Source: a virus. Taken from it: DNA of 31,664 nt. Where the stretch lies: IMG/VR virus record IMGVR_UViG_3300022602_000288, positions 1 through 31,664 of that record; one strand, given 5' to 3'. This document shows, piece by piece, positions 22,144-30,399 of the stretch. The translations under genes were made by a program, and so were the position numbers. The stretch's first letter is position 1. Every line of letters begins with the position of its first letter. The notes below the pieces were generated by a model. The model worked only from the letters and a program-made list of their open reading frames with translations, was not told the DNA's origin and ran no database searches.

Positions 22144-24564
22144 TTATTGATTTACAGGAACTAACTTTCCATTCACAAAATTAAATTGCCCTGTTTTTTG
22201 GTCTTGTCCACTGCTTATTTCCTTCTTCCTAGCAGATATTTTATCCAAGATACTCTTTTGGTCTTGTTCGTTATCAGTACCCATCAACTGCATAGTAAGC
22301 TTTTGTATTTTTGGGTCTTTGCTAGCTTCCAAAGAAAATTCCTTCTGCTGTGATACGCCCACATTCGGGTGTGTCTGTAAGTTTGCTGCAGTGGATGCCG
22401 TTTGTTTTTGTTCCCATGTAGCTTTTTCAGGATTACCATTAGTCAGTACGCCCAGCGCATTGTTATACGCAATGTGGAAAGGATCGTCCTGTTTATTTTG
22501 CAGTGCGAGTGCTTTTGCATTTTCCGCCCTGATGTTTTCCATTCCCTCTGCATGCGTATAACCTGCTTGGGCACGAGCATTAGCTGCACCTATTTCCATC
22601 TTAGCAACTTGAATCCTAGAATCAATCTCATTCTTAGATATGCCTTCTTTACTGGCTCTATCAAGGAGACCTTGGTAATCTTTACTTGCTTCTTCGAGGA
22701 GTTTAGCATTGTCAGTATATCTAGTACGCTCAACATCAAAACGAGCTTTAGCCATAGCCATCTCTTCTTTCCGTTGCTCTTGAGCGTCTTGCATAGCACC
22801 TTGCACTGCAGCTTCAGAACCCTTACCAATATTAACTGCTCCGTAAGGGGAAGTACCACCTAAGATACCTAATCCGGCCTGTAAAAAGCGCATAGCGGAT
22901 TGTTTTTCTTTGTCCCCAGCGCCTTCTGCTTGGCGTCTTTCTAAATATTCTAATAACCCTTTACCTGAAGTATCTTCCCCAAGGATAGCTCTTTTCTGCG
23001 CCATAATCGAAGCTAAATCAGTATTTGTACTTGTCGGGGATATTTTAGGTTCTTCCTTTTTAACTTGAGGGGCATCACCACCAGAGATATAAGAATCATC
23101 TAACTCGGTTTCACCGCCCGCACCAAATGCAACGATACCACCACCAGCCAAGAACTGAGTGTTACCTGCGGGCGCTGCTGCTACTCCGGGGTTGCGCATG
23201 TTTTCACGAAAGTCAATCTGGCTTTGTGCAGCTTCTGCGGTCTGTGGGTCATTAGCTTTTGGGTTAGCCTTTTGTACTAACTGCTGGTCGCTAAGCCGTC
23301 CAAGCATTGCATCTAGTTTACCTTCAGGGACACCACTGGATATACCGCCTGTGGCCATCGCCTTGACCTTACCACCCTTAGCCATCTTAGATATACCATA
23401 AGCACCTAGACCTAAACCTGTAGCAGTTGATGCAAGACTTGGCGCTGCTTGATATTGCTGGGTAGTGGTAGATTGCATCGGCAGACCACGTAGCATGCTA
23501 TTCATAAACGAAAGCTGTTGTTGTGGGTACTGCTGAGCCATAGCGTAGTTTTGTACGGCTTGATTGATAATGTTTTGTTGCTGTTGTTGCTGCAAACCGC
23601 CTGCCTGTAACTGCGCTTGGTCAATGCCCATCTGCTGATTGTACTGACTGTTACCTAACGTGTTGAGCGTATTAGCACCTTGTAGCCCGAGGTTATACGC
23701 ATTCTGAGCGCCCTGTACCCCTTGCAGACCTAACCCAGCACCTTGCATACCGAGAGCAGCCGCTTGTTGCATGTTTTGCTGAGCGGTGTTATACGCTTGG
23801 TTGTATCCTTGTGAGATCAACTGGTTGGTAGCTAAGTCTTGGTTCTGTTGGTTTAGCCCCTGCATAATAGCCTGACGACCACCACCAAATGCACCTTGCT
23901 GGGTAGCCTGCGCTTGGTTTGCAGCGTTTTGAATACCAAATTGCTGATTAAGTAACTGTTGTTGCGGTGCAAGAGAAGCTTGTAAATATGGGTTCATATA
24001 TGACTGAACCGCATTTGGGTTTTGAGCATTTTGTCCATAAGACATACCAGCCTGCGCACCTAACCCACCATACCCCATAGCAGGATTTGCAGTGCCCATC
24101 GCACCTTGAGAAGCTTGGTTAGCAATATCAGTACCTTGACCAATTTGCCCAGATACCTGCATGTTTTGTATGTTATTGAATGCTTGTTGCTGCAAAGGAC
24201 TAAAACCGGCAAAATAATCAGCAGCATTTGTGCTATATGGCTGATAAGGTTTTACTCCCGTTATTTCTGTAGTACCGGGTTGTGCGTTACCTTGAGCATC
24301 ATAGCCGCCGTTAGCAAGGGGATTACCATTTGCATCGTACCCACCTACACCAGTCTGATTAGTATTAAATAACTGTTGTTGCGTTGCACCAAGCATGGAC
24401 TCCACATACGGCTGGGCATATTGTGGGATATTAGTTTGGGTTACATTTGTTTGGGTTGGTTGAGAGCTTCCACCGCTACTTCCACCGCTCTGTGGTTTAA
24501 TCGTGCCTCCAGCAGACTTGCGGAAAGCCATTTCAGGTAACATAGAGAAGTGGTCGTATCTCAT
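22144..24564 (-). CDS. Gln/Gly-rich internal virion (ejection-type) protein
   Basis: An 806-residue protein starts at ATG 24564, overlapping the upstream stop (ATGA); M12 at 24531 is an alternative without a ribosome site. Residues about 130-380 are extremely Gln/Asn/Ala-rich, with short heptad-like runs (LNQQFGIQNAANQAQATQQ) suggesting long helices. A hydrophobic Gly segment (TATGLGLGAYGISKMAKGG) follows. Double-glycine motifs recur: MAKGGK, MATGGI, LAGGGIVAFGAGG. DDSYISGG also occurs in the protein at 24971. The C-terminal half (about 520-800) is a charged helical region. The layout matches podovirus internal core/ejection proteins (P22 gp16/gp20-like, T7 gp15-like in role only). It is adjacent to the giant protein in the late operon. 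Confidence 0.78.
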   Translation of the reverse strand: MRYDHFSMLPEMAFRKSAGGTIKPQSGGSSGGSSQPTQTNVTQTNIPQYAQPYVESMLGATQQQLFNTNQTGVGGYDANGNPLANGGYDAQGNAQPGTTEITGVKPYQPYSTNAADYFAGFSPLQQQAFNNIQNMQVSGQIGQGTDIANQASQGAMGTANPAMGYGGLGAQAGMSYGQNAQNPNAVQSYMNPYLQASLAPQQQLLNQQFGIQNAANQAQATQQGAFGGGRQAIMQGLNQQNQDLATNQLISQGYNQAYNTAQQNMQQAAALGMQGAGLGLQGVQGAQNAYNLGLQGANTLNTLGNSQYNQQMGIDQAQLQAGGLQQQQQQNIINQAVQNYAMAQQYPQQQLSFMNSMLRGLPMQSTTTQQYQAAPSLASTATGLGLGAYGISKMAKGGKVKAMATGGISSGVPEGKLDAMLGRLSDQQLVQKANPKANDPQTAEAAQSQIDFRENMRNPGVAAAPAGNTQFLAGGGIVAFGAGGETELDDSYISGGDAPQVKKEEPKISPTSTNTDLASIMAQKRAILGEDTSGKGLLEYLERRQAEGAGDKEKQSAMRFLQAGLGILGGTSPYGAVNIGKGSEAAVQGAMQDAQEQRKEEMAMAKARFDVERTRYTDNAKLLEEASKDYQGLLDRASKEGISKNEIDSRIQVAKMEIGAANARAQAGYTHAEGMENIRAENAKALALQNKQDDPFHIAYNNALGVLTNGNPEKATWEQKQTASTAANLQTHPNVGVSQQKEFSLEASKDPKIQKLTMQLMGTDNEQDQKSILDKISARKKEISSGQDQKTGQFNFVNGKLVPVNQ

Positions 24565-24974
24565 ATCTTAAGTTCCACGATTGTATATCGTTCAGTAAAG
24601 TTGTAACGCCGCCATAACCGTGCAACTGATTCTCTCGCTGCACCTTGTATTTTAGTAGCCCCACACCGTTTTAAAGTATCCTTTAATTGCGCAACCGTAT
24701 CTAAAGAAGATATTAATTTGCCGCCAATATAGGTAATAAATGCAACGCGGTCATTCGGCATATTACTAAAACTTACCGTAGCTGCCCCGTGAATAGTTTG
24801 TTTATCGTCAACTGCTACCAATAACATCCACTGCCCACTACTTACAAGCAGCTTAATTTGATCCAGCGTGTAGTCATCCCCACCATATTTCTGGGCTTCA
24901 GCTATATACCCCTCGACCATCGGCCAAGTTTGAGCTATATACTGAGTTCCTACCTGCTGTACATATACTTTCAT
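24561..24974 (-). CDS. GNAT-like acetyltransferase-fold protein
   Basis: A 137-residue protein starts at ATG 24974 (overlapping the upstream gene) and is coupled to the next by ATGA. The order of elements fits a GNAT fold: an N-terminal helix around YIAEAQKYGGDDYTLDQIKLLV, strands SGQWMLLVAV and IHGAATVSF, then VAFITYIGGK with the beta-bulge region, a helix (TVAQLKDTLKRCGATKI), and the closing ESVARLWRRYNFTERYTIVEL with the typical 'lyrr.GF.e' end. The acetyl-CoA-binding Q/RxxGxG/A loop is not clear, so catalysis is uncertain. Similar small GNAT-like proteins sit among the internal virion genes of T7-like phages (gp13 has been described as GNAT-like). Substrate unknown. Confidence 0.7.
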   Translation of the reverse strand: MKVYVQQVGTQYIAQTWPMVEGYIAEAQKYGGDDYTLDQIKLLVSSGQWMLLVAVDDKQTIHGAATVSFSNMPNDRVAFITYIGGKLISSLDTVAQLKDTLKRCGATKIQGAARESVARLWRRYNFTERYTIVELKI

Positions 24975-26473
24975 TTTGGTAAATACTTATCAGCTTTAAT
25001 CTCAGGTGCTTGCTTCTTTTTGCCAGTACGTGCTTTGCGTACATTATCCATCATCTTGTACAACTTCTTAGCCCCTGCATCGCTTGAGCCATTACCCAAA
25101 TGAGATACCACATCTGCAGGGACAACAAACTCATTGTCTGCTAATCTAGCAGGTTGCTTATGTCCGATTGTAGCCGGAATATTGTCACTCATACCATCTC
25201 CGGGGCCTTTTAGCAAGCGACCGCCATCAGAGTAAGAACCTAAATGTCCGATACTACCACCTTGAGCATAGTTTTGGTTTGGGGTGTTGTTAAGTTTATT
25301 CAGGGCAAGCATAGCGTTATAATCCCCACCCCTAGCTTTTGCCATAACTTGCTGCATACCACCTTCTTGCTGTGCTTGGGCTATATAGTTATCAATAGCT
25401 TCCATGTTATTTGTTTTTGCGTTTGCAATACCACCACTAGCCATACGTTGCGCACCGGTATAAGGGTCAACGCTTGCATCAGATACGCTATTTACTATGT
25501 TGTTAGACATCGGGGTATTAATAGCATTAGCAAAAGACTGACGGGGAACACTAGCTTGAGGGAATAACTGGTTCGAACCTAGAGCGTTTTCACGGGACAT
25601 TTGCTCAACAGGGTTAGACACATTACCATTAACCGACGGCACAATCGGCCCGCCCTCTGCATAACGCTTAGCATTCATCAACCCGCCACTAGCTGCATAC
25701 GTAGGTCTATATACATTAGGTGTAGCAGATATTGGGGTGAAGGTATTTGGATTGTAGCTAAACTTACTTAGTGGGCCTGAATAGTTCTGTGTAGGAGGCG
25801 TACCGTACTTTTTGTTGTCTTGGGAAAGCAATGCGTAAGCACCCAGACCACCTGCACCTAGTACGCCAAGTTGACCCCATTTACCTAGACTGTTCCATAG
25901 CCCTTTAAGATTATCTTCGTTTTGTCCTGCTTGCTGGCTTGCTTGCTTAACATTTTGTGTTAGCTTAGAAGGAGTTTGTTCCGCTGGAGTAGGTTGCCCA
26001 TTGTTAAAGCTATCCGTTAGCTGTTGAGAAGTACTAGGTGAACCTCCAGAAACGCCTTCATCTGTTAGTTGTTGAGAAGTACTAGGTGGACCTCCAGAAT
26101 CGCCTTCATCGGTAGTATAAGTTATGCCATCTGAACCAGTGGTAGTACCATATCCACCCCCACTAATATAGCTATCATCCCCAAGGCTACCTAAACCCGA
26201 CGTAAAACCCTGAGGTAATGAACCCGAGTCCATAAATGCTTGAGCGCCAGCATCAGTCAAAGTACCCGCAGCGTCACCTAGTAAACCACCATCCATACCA
26301 CCAGTTGCAACGGAAAGCAAACTTCCTACAGGACTACCACCTTTTGCGGTATTTTCCACCGCACTTTCTGCGGCAATATAAGGAATAGCTTCGGGGGCTA
26401 CGATACCGACTGCAGCTTTTGCGCCCATCTCGACTAAGTTACCTACATCGAACCCACCGTTTTTGCCCGCCAT
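24971..26473 (-). CDS. Virion protein with double-glycine motifs and a conserved C-terminal domain
   Basis: A 500-residue protein starts at ATG 26473 with AAAGGAT upstream. The N-terminal ~200 residues are Gly/Ser/Asp-rich and disordered, with a two-unit repeat (GGPPSTSQQLTDEG then GGSPSTSQQLTD) and DDSYISGG. A hydrophobic segment follows (LGVLGAGGLGAYALL). Motifs of the form YAxGG or MAxGG repeat: AASGGL, YAEGGP, MASGGI, YAQGGS, YSDGGR. The last ~85 residues (LLKGPGDGMSDNIPATIG through KKLYKMMDNVRKARTGKK) form a domain widely found in phage structural proteins; its phrase 'DGMSDxIPA.IGxxxPARLADNEFVVPADVVS' is a strong family signature. It is probably an internal or tail-associated virion protein. 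Confidence 0.8.
   Translation of the reverse strand: MAGKNGGFDVGNLVEMGAKAAVGIVAPEAIPYIAAESAVENTAKGGSPVGSLLSVATGGMDGGLLGDAAGTLTDAGAQAFMDSGSLPQGFTSGLGSLGDDSYISGGGYGTTTGSDGITYTTDEGDSGGPPSTSQQLTDEGVSGGSPSTSQQLTDSFNNGQPTPAEQTPSKLTQNVKQASQQAGQNEDNLKGLWNSLGKWGQLGVLGAGGLGAYALLSQDNKKYGTPPTQNYSGPLSKFSYNPNTFTPISATPNVYRPTYAASGGLMNAKRYAEGGPIVPSVNGNVSNPVEQMSRENALGSNQLFPQASVPRQSFANAINTPMSNNIVNSVSDASVDPYTGAQRMASGGIANAKTNNMEAIDNYIAQAQQEGGMQQVMAKARGGDYNAMLALNKLNNTPNQNYAQGGSIGHLGSYSDGGRLLKGPGDGMSDNIPATIGHKQPARLADNEFVVPADVVSHLGNGSSDAGAKKLYKMMDNVRKARTGKKKQAPEIKADKYLPK
26013..26108 (-). repeat. Two tandem 48-bp repeats inside the virion protein gene
   Basis: Two near-identical 48-base units encode 16-residue repeats: DEGDSGGPPSTSQQLT followed by DEGVSGGSPSTSQQLT. 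The sequence GTTGAGAAGTACTAGGTG occurs at 26023 and again at 26071. The repeat keeps the reading frame and lies in a disordered linker. Confidence 0.9.
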
Positions 26474-26483
26474 AATATATCCT

Positions 26484-26762
26484 TTAGGTCTTAATTTTTA
26501 ATACGTTGCCAGCGGTAGTGTCGTAATAGATATCGCCGGTTTTTAGATTTGCCAGACTTGCTTGTGTCGGAATACCAACAATTTGTGCATTTGTCAATTG
26601 ATTTATAGTGCTTAAGTTTAACGTAGTAGCTTGAAGAGGTCCATTATTGTCAAGCTGTTCAAAATACTGCCGCAAAATTTGCAAGAACTGATCCATAAAC
26701 TTCTTGTCATAATCGACAGGAGCTACAGGTAAACGAGGTGCTATTACGTTTTGGTTAGCCAT
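26484..26762 (-). CDS. Small tail-associated protein
   Basis: A 92-residue protein starts at ATG 26762, sharing a base with the upstream stop (TAATG). The N-terminus (APRLPVAPVDYDKKFMDQFLQILRQYFEQLDNNGP) is a recurrent opening in small structural proteins between the stabilisation protein and the internal proteins of podoviruses. The C-terminus (LKTGDIYYDTTAGNVLKIK) resembles the 'GDIYYDTTxNxLKI' ends seen in phage fibre and neck proteins. It is probably a virion component; the exact location is unknown. A 10-base gap with a ribosome site separates it from the next gene. Confidence 0.78.
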   Translation of the reverse strand: MANQNVIAPRLPVAPVDYDKKFMDQFLQILRQYFEQLDNNGPLQATTLNLSTINQLTNAQIVGIPTQASLANLKTGDIYYDTTAGNVLKIKT

Positions 26763-29185
26763 TATCTTCTTCCATCTGGGCGTACATCGAGTCTAGGACT
26801 ACCTAACTGCCATTGCGTACCCACTTGATCTGAGGACACAATAAGCGCCATCTGACGACCTCTTAACCTGCAATATGCGTATTCGGTAAACTGCTGCACG
26901 TTATAAGTAGATGAGCCAGCATAGTTTTGCAAACTGGTTACTGTTGGGTTATCAGATGAGCCGTAGTTTGCACCGGGGTTTTGACGAGGGAGTACGGTAA
27001 AGTTAACGCTTGGATACGCTGAACCACCAGCCGATTGCACTGAACCATCGAAACTTACGTCGGGGATAATACGCCATACAAATCCAAACGCATGGCCATC
27101 ACCAATATCAAAGTCAGAAGATTGAATATACGCAGCGATTGCATTGGGTGGGTTTGCTGTGCCGTCATCTACTTGAGACTCGTGATAAATAAGTCCTGAA
27201 TTAACAACCCCAATATCAATAACTTCTGCACCAACTTTATGGGTAGCCGCCGTAGTACCATAAGCGCCACGAGAACAACCAGTCAATGTAGTGCTAGTAG
27301 AGCCGCTGTAAATAATCTTTTCTGAACCAATCTCTACTACCCCCGCTGCAGGGAAATTAGATTTGCTATTGACCTTAATAGTAGTATCTGTAAGACCGAC
27401 TGCTTGTGAAACTGTTGTTACCGGTGCATAACCTGCGGCCATTGGGTAAGTACGTAGTGGGCTATCTAACCAAGCTGTTCTAGTAAGGTTGCCGTAGTAC
27501 CAAATCTGCTCTAGGTGGTTATATATAACATAGCTATCAATAACGGTTGAATTAGCAGAACAGTAAAACCACCAAACTTCGTTAAACCCTTCGTTAGTAC
27601 CAGCAAAGAACTGATAAGACTGGGTTAAGTTAATGTTGTCAAACACATACTGGCGAAGCGTACACGGCAGCGTTTGCACCTGACCGGAATACATATAAAA
27701 CTTATCTTGACCCATCCAGTAGGCGACGTTGTTAACCGTAGCGGTTGCATTAGGGCTGGTTATAGATATGTTGTCTGCAAGTAGCGTAAACCCCCAAACA
27801 TACGGAGCGCCTAAATATTGCATCGAATACAAAGCCGCATCTGTCCATATTAGAATTTCTTGACGGGATTGCAGCGCTGTTACGATATATGAACCGTGGC
27901 TAAGGGTATAACTACCTGCTTGGTTTATAGCTGTTGGTGTCCATGTCGCTACACTTTCTTGATCCGACCAACGAATAAGCATCGGGTTTTGTGTAGAAGA
28001 ACCATAGTCATTTACCCCAAATGCAATCACAAATCTTGACGCATCTGAGACCATCATGTAGTTGCAAATTGTGGGGCAATTTGAGTCTGTTAACCACCAC
28101 TGCGTACCGTTCTGGGTATTAGTATTCGTCGAAGAAAGTACTTGTGCAATGTTGACGTTGTTAGGGTTATTATCTACCACCCAGTAATATATCGGGCCAC
28201 CACGAGGGTTAAATAATAAGTTTTGCCCAAAGTTGAACGTACTCCACAACCTTAACTGCTGCCCAATACCTTGAGCTGTAGGCGCTGCAATACCCCAACC
28301 AGTATAAGTTGATGCACTAATAACCTGCGTACCTGAAGTATGTGACACCGCTGCAGTGCCGTTAGTTCCCCGTGTACAACCAGTAAATGTAGTGCCGCCC
28401 ACACCGCTATAAGTAATAAGCTCGCTGTCTATCAAAATAGTACCAGCAGAGGGGAACCCAGTAGTAGATACGACGGTAATAGTAGTAGCGGAGTTAGATA
28501 GCGCACCGTTTAGTGTAGTAGTTGTAGCACCGGGAGACACACCACCCCATTCACCCACACCCCATCCTAAGCCAGTTGTATATATTGCACCGCCGCTAGT
28601 AATCTGATAAGTAGCAGTTACAGCCCCGCCTCCAGTACCCGTATCGCTTGCATTAGCTACAACACCCACTGTTATTGAATACTGCGTTGAGGAGATATAA
28701 GTTATTTGGTATCCCCAAGCCTGATTAAGCACAGAGGCAGTTACATTACCACCAAGGCTAGTAGCACCACTAAAAGTAACAAAGTCACCTGTTTGTGCGT
28801 TATGACCAGCTTGAGTTACAACAATAACCGAGGAACCATTAGTCGCTGCAAAAGATGCGGATGGTGAAGAAATTACTGCTCTTATGGGGGTAACATCATA
28901 TAAATTACCACTGACGCCCAACTGCACATAGAACTTTTGATTAGTACCAATACTTAAGTAATTGTAACCGTTAAGACCAATCCAGTTCCATAAGTCTCTA
29001 CATACTCCTACATATTGTCCGCCAGCAACTGCAACAGTTCCAGCATCTAAAGACCAGCCACCAATCTTCTCTACCTGCCCCGAACGAAAACGAATCTTGT
29101 CGCATTGAAACCAGCCGCCTTCGTTGGTAAGCGTAGTACCTTCTCTATTCACTCCCGGACGAAATTGTAGTTTCTGTAATGGCAT
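26762..29185 (-). CDS. Tail/packaged-DNA stabilisation protein (P22 gp10-like) with duplicated beta domain
   Basis: An 807-residue protein starts at ATG 29185, after GGGGTAA. The N-terminus (LQKLQFRPGVNREGT, then NEGGWFQCDKIRFRSG and EKIGGW) is the strong signature of a widespread podovirus protein annotated as P22 gp10-like packaged DNA stabilisation or tail protein. The body contains beta-propeller-like strands around SRFVIAFG, QSRQEILIWTDAALYSMQY and ATVNNVAYWMGQDKFYMYSG. Two ~70-residue insertions (about 219-290 and 588-659) are copies of one small beta domain ending in GCTRGTNGT or GCSRGAYGT. The protein probably closes the portal and attaches the tail. The late-operon position agrees. 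No protease site is recognised. Confidence 0.87.
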   Translation of the reverse strand: MPLQKLQFRPGVNREGTTLTNEGGWFQCDKIRFRSGQVEKIGGWSLDAGTVAVAGGQYVGVCRDLWNWIGLNGYNYLSIGTNQKFYVQLGVSGNLYDVTPIRAVISSPSASFAATNGSSVIVVTQAGHNAQTGDFVTFSGATSLGGNVTASVLNQAWGYQITYISSTQYSITVGVVANASDTGTGGGAVTATYQITSGGAIYTTGLGWGVGEWGGVSPGATTTTLNGALSNSATTITVVSTTGFPSAGTILIDSELITYSGVGGTTFTGCTRGTNGTAAVSHTSGTQVISASTYTGWGIAAPTAQGIGQQLRLWSTFNFGQNLLFNPRGGPIYYWVVDNNPNNVNIAQVLSSTNTNTQNGTQWWLTDSNCPTICNYMMVSDASRFVIAFGVNDYGSSTQNPMLIRWSDQESVATWTPTAINQAGSYTLSHGSYIVTALQSRQEILIWTDAALYSMQYLGAPYVWGFTLLADNISITSPNATATVNNVAYWMGQDKFYMYSGQVQTLPCTLRQYVFDNINLTQSYQFFAGTNEGFNEVWWFYCSANSTVIDSYVIYNHLEQIWYYGNLTRTAWLDSPLRTYPMAAGYAPVTTVSQAVGLTDTTIKVNSKSNFPAAGVVEIGSEKIIYSGSTSTTLTGCSRGAYGTTAATHKVGAEVIDIGVVNSGLIYHESQVDDGTANPPNAIAAYIQSSDFDIGDGHAFGFVWRIIPDVSFDGSVQSAGGSAYPSVNFTVLPRQNPGANYGSSDNPTVTSLQNYAGSSTYNVQQFTEYAYCRLRGRQMALIVSSDQVGTQWQLGSPRLDVRPDGRR
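27210..27424 (-). repeat. Domain copy 2 in the stabilisation protein
   Basis: This stretch encodes the second copy: TTIKVNSKSNFPAAGVVEI, EKIIYSG and TGCSRGAYGTTAATH. The order and spacing of landmarks match copy 1. It precedes a C-terminal beta-rich region with conserved aromatic residues. Confidence 0.75.
28318..28530 (-). repeat. Domain copy 1 in the stabilisation protein
   Basis: This stretch encodes a ~70-residue beta domain with landmarks TTITVVSTTGFPSAGTILI, ELITYSG and TGCTRGTNGTAAVSH. The domain type is common in phage and surface proteins, and the second copy lies at 27210-27424. The DNA has diverged much more than the protein pattern. Confidence 0.75.
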
Positions 29186-29188
29186 GGT

Positions 29189-29722
29189 TTACCCCAACAT
29201 ATTCTTTGCGTTTGCTTCGACAGTATCTACCCGAGCGAGCCACCCTCTTTCGTAGTGAGGGTCTTGCAACATTTTATAATAATGTCGTTTAGTATCCGAA
29301 TAGCTTGCAATTAGTTCTTCTATAGGTATTTCTTTAGCAACTAGCATTGTAGTCTTATCTACTTCCCCAGTCACAGGCACTGCCAAACACTCTTGTAGCA
29401 ACTTAATTGCCCGCCCCACCCCTGCATTGACACCAAAATCAAACACCATGTAATCAAGGGGTGTTGGCAATTGATCGCAGTCACAAGCATCCCAATACTT
29501 TCTTCTATAGAATGGTGCAACCGTAGCAGGGGTAAGCGCCCGCATATCCTTCCAAGTCACTGGATGTCCGACATACTCTTCCCAAGCACGTTGGGTCACG
29601 CCCAAATTTGTAGACCCTGCACGACCATCGGCTAGTTTATTACCTGAGTCATTTATATCCGTAGTAAATCCGCCCTCACTACGTAGGACTAGCGAAAGGG
29701 AACGATCATAATTACTTTGCAT
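29189..29722 (-). CDS. GH108 family endolysin (muramidase)
   Basis: A 177-residue lysozyme-type endolysin. The N-terminal GH108 domain shows the catalytic Glu in LRSEGGF (E16), followed by DINDSGN and GSTNLGVTQRAW, the family's 'GG.TN.Gvt' block. Later come FYRRKYWDAC, LDYMVFDFGVNAGVGRAIKLLQ and the C-terminal PG-binding-type region (GEVDKTTM through RHYYKMLQDPHYERGWLARVD). It lacks a signal peptide, so it needs a holin to reach the peptidoglycan. It overlaps the i-spanin gene by 11 bases and follows the holin candidate, forming a compact lysis cassette. The ribosome site is weak, so coupling is likely. Confidence 0.92.
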   Translation of the reverse strand: MQSNYDRSLSLVLRSEGGFTTDINDSGNKLADGRAGSTNLGVTQRAWEEYVGHPVTWKDMRALTPATVAPFYRRKYWDACDCDQLPTPLDYMVFDFGVNAGVGRAIKLLQECLAVPVTGEVDKTTMLVAKEIPIEELIASYSDTKRHYYKMLQDPHYERGWLARVDTVEANAKNMLG

Positions 29723-30140
29723 TGTGGATCGCTAGTTGTTGTTGAACCCAACTTTGGAGTTCAGTTAATTGGGCTGTGGTTGCAGCGCATCGTTCAGCAA
29801 GTCCTGCGTCGGCGGGGATTCTAACAATTCTGACGGAGGGCTTGGCATTGGTGGGCATACGGCGGGTACTGGCATCTTTGTTGCGCAACCGCTGAGAATA
29901 ATAATTGTGGACAGCAGCAAGCTTAGCTTCATATTCATTTTTAACCCCTTCATTTACTACTTCATGTTGTTTGGTAATAGATGCAGTCTTTTCTTCCTGT
30001 ACTTTAGCCGCAAGTTCTACACTCTTTTCAAACTCGACAAACTTTTTATGCTCACCTGAATACCCCATGTAATAAGCAAATATAATAACCGCCGCAGCTA
30101 AGCCAATTTTAATCCATGTAAATATCGGTAACGGAAACAT
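29712..30140 (-). CDS. i-spanin (Rz-like)
   Basis: A 142-residue protein starts at ATG 30140. Residues about 6-26 (IFTWIKIGLAAAVIIFAYYMG) form a single N-terminal inner-membrane anchor. Residues about 30-100 are a charged coiled coil reaching into the periplasm (KKFVEFEKSVELAAKVQEEK). The C-terminal part (SVRIVRIPADAGLAERCAATTAQLTELQ) resembles Rz-type ends. A complete o-spanin lipoprotein frame is nested within it in another reading frame, the classic Rz/Rz1 design, which supports the call strongly. It works with the endolysin to breach the outer membrane. Confidence 0.9.
   Translation of the reverse strand: MFPLPIFTWIKIGLAAAVIIFAYYMGYSGEHKKFVEFEKSVELAAKVQEEKTASITKQHEVVNEGVKNEYEAKLAAVHNYYSQRLRNKDASTRRMPTNAKPSVRIVRIPADAGLAERCAATTAQLTELQSWVQQQLAIHNAK
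29765..29938 (-). CDS. o-spanin lipoprotein (Rz1-like), fully nested in the i-spanin gene
   Basis: I set the start at ATG 29938 because AAGGGG lies six bases upstream; an in-frame ATG at 29953 would place that site inside the gene. The 57-residue product has a lipoprotein signal (MNMKLSLLLSTIIILSGC) with lipobox LSGC and lipidated C18. The mature part is Pro-rich (MPVPAVCPPMPSPPSELLESPP), as is typical of Rz1. It lies entirely inside the Rz-like gene in a different frame. It should be anchored in the outer membrane and bind the i-spanin across the periplasm. Confidence 0.9.
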   Translation of the reverse strand: MNMKLSLLLSTIIILSGCATKMPVPAVCPPMPSPPSELLESPPTQDLLNDALQPQPN

Positions 30141-30142
30141 AT

Positions 30143-30397
30143 TTATTCCTCATTCCTAGGCGCACGGGGGTAATCAGGGTCTGGTTCGGTATTACCCTTC
30201 ATCATCACAGCAGCACCATGCGCGCCTGAAATCAACCCAAAAGCTTCTGCAAACTCACGTAAGCTAAGCCCTTTTTCAAACGCTTCATATCCGGCTAGTA
30301 CAAGGACGGCCAGCAGCCCGATGCACCAAGATACCCGTGCGATATCAAAGGTCTTATTATCCTTACCAGTGAGAAGCTGCGTGATTATCTTCTGCAT
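30143..30397 (-). CDS. Putative holin
   Basis: An 84-residue protein starts at ATG 30397 (GGGTAG upstream). It has one clear membrane helix (about 22-38: SWCIGLLAVLVLAGYEA) and a second, weaker amphipathic Ala/Gly segment (about 51-66: EAFGLISGAHGAAVMM). A charged, Pro-rich tail follows (NTEPDPDYPRAPRNEE). The arrangement 'FDIARVSWCIG' and onward matches small phage membrane proteins next to lysis genes. It lies directly upstream of the spanin and endolysin genes, where a holin is expected. A holin role is inferred from size, topology and place; no toxicity evidence is visible. Confidence 0.68.
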   Translation of the reverse strand: MQKIITQLLTGKDNKTFDIARVSWCIGLLAVLVLAGYEAFEKGLSLREFAEAFGLISGAHGAAVMMKGNTEPDPDYPRAPRNEE

Positions 30398-30399
30398 AA

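Noticed and set aside
22402-22863. 153-residue + strand frame
   Set aside because: Antisense to the internal virion protein; Cys/Phe/Ser-rich composition typical of a shadow frame.
23570-23620. CAG-like repeat/CRISPR array
   Set aside because: The CTGTTG-type repeats encode a Gln run in the virion protein; no regular repeat-spacer structure.
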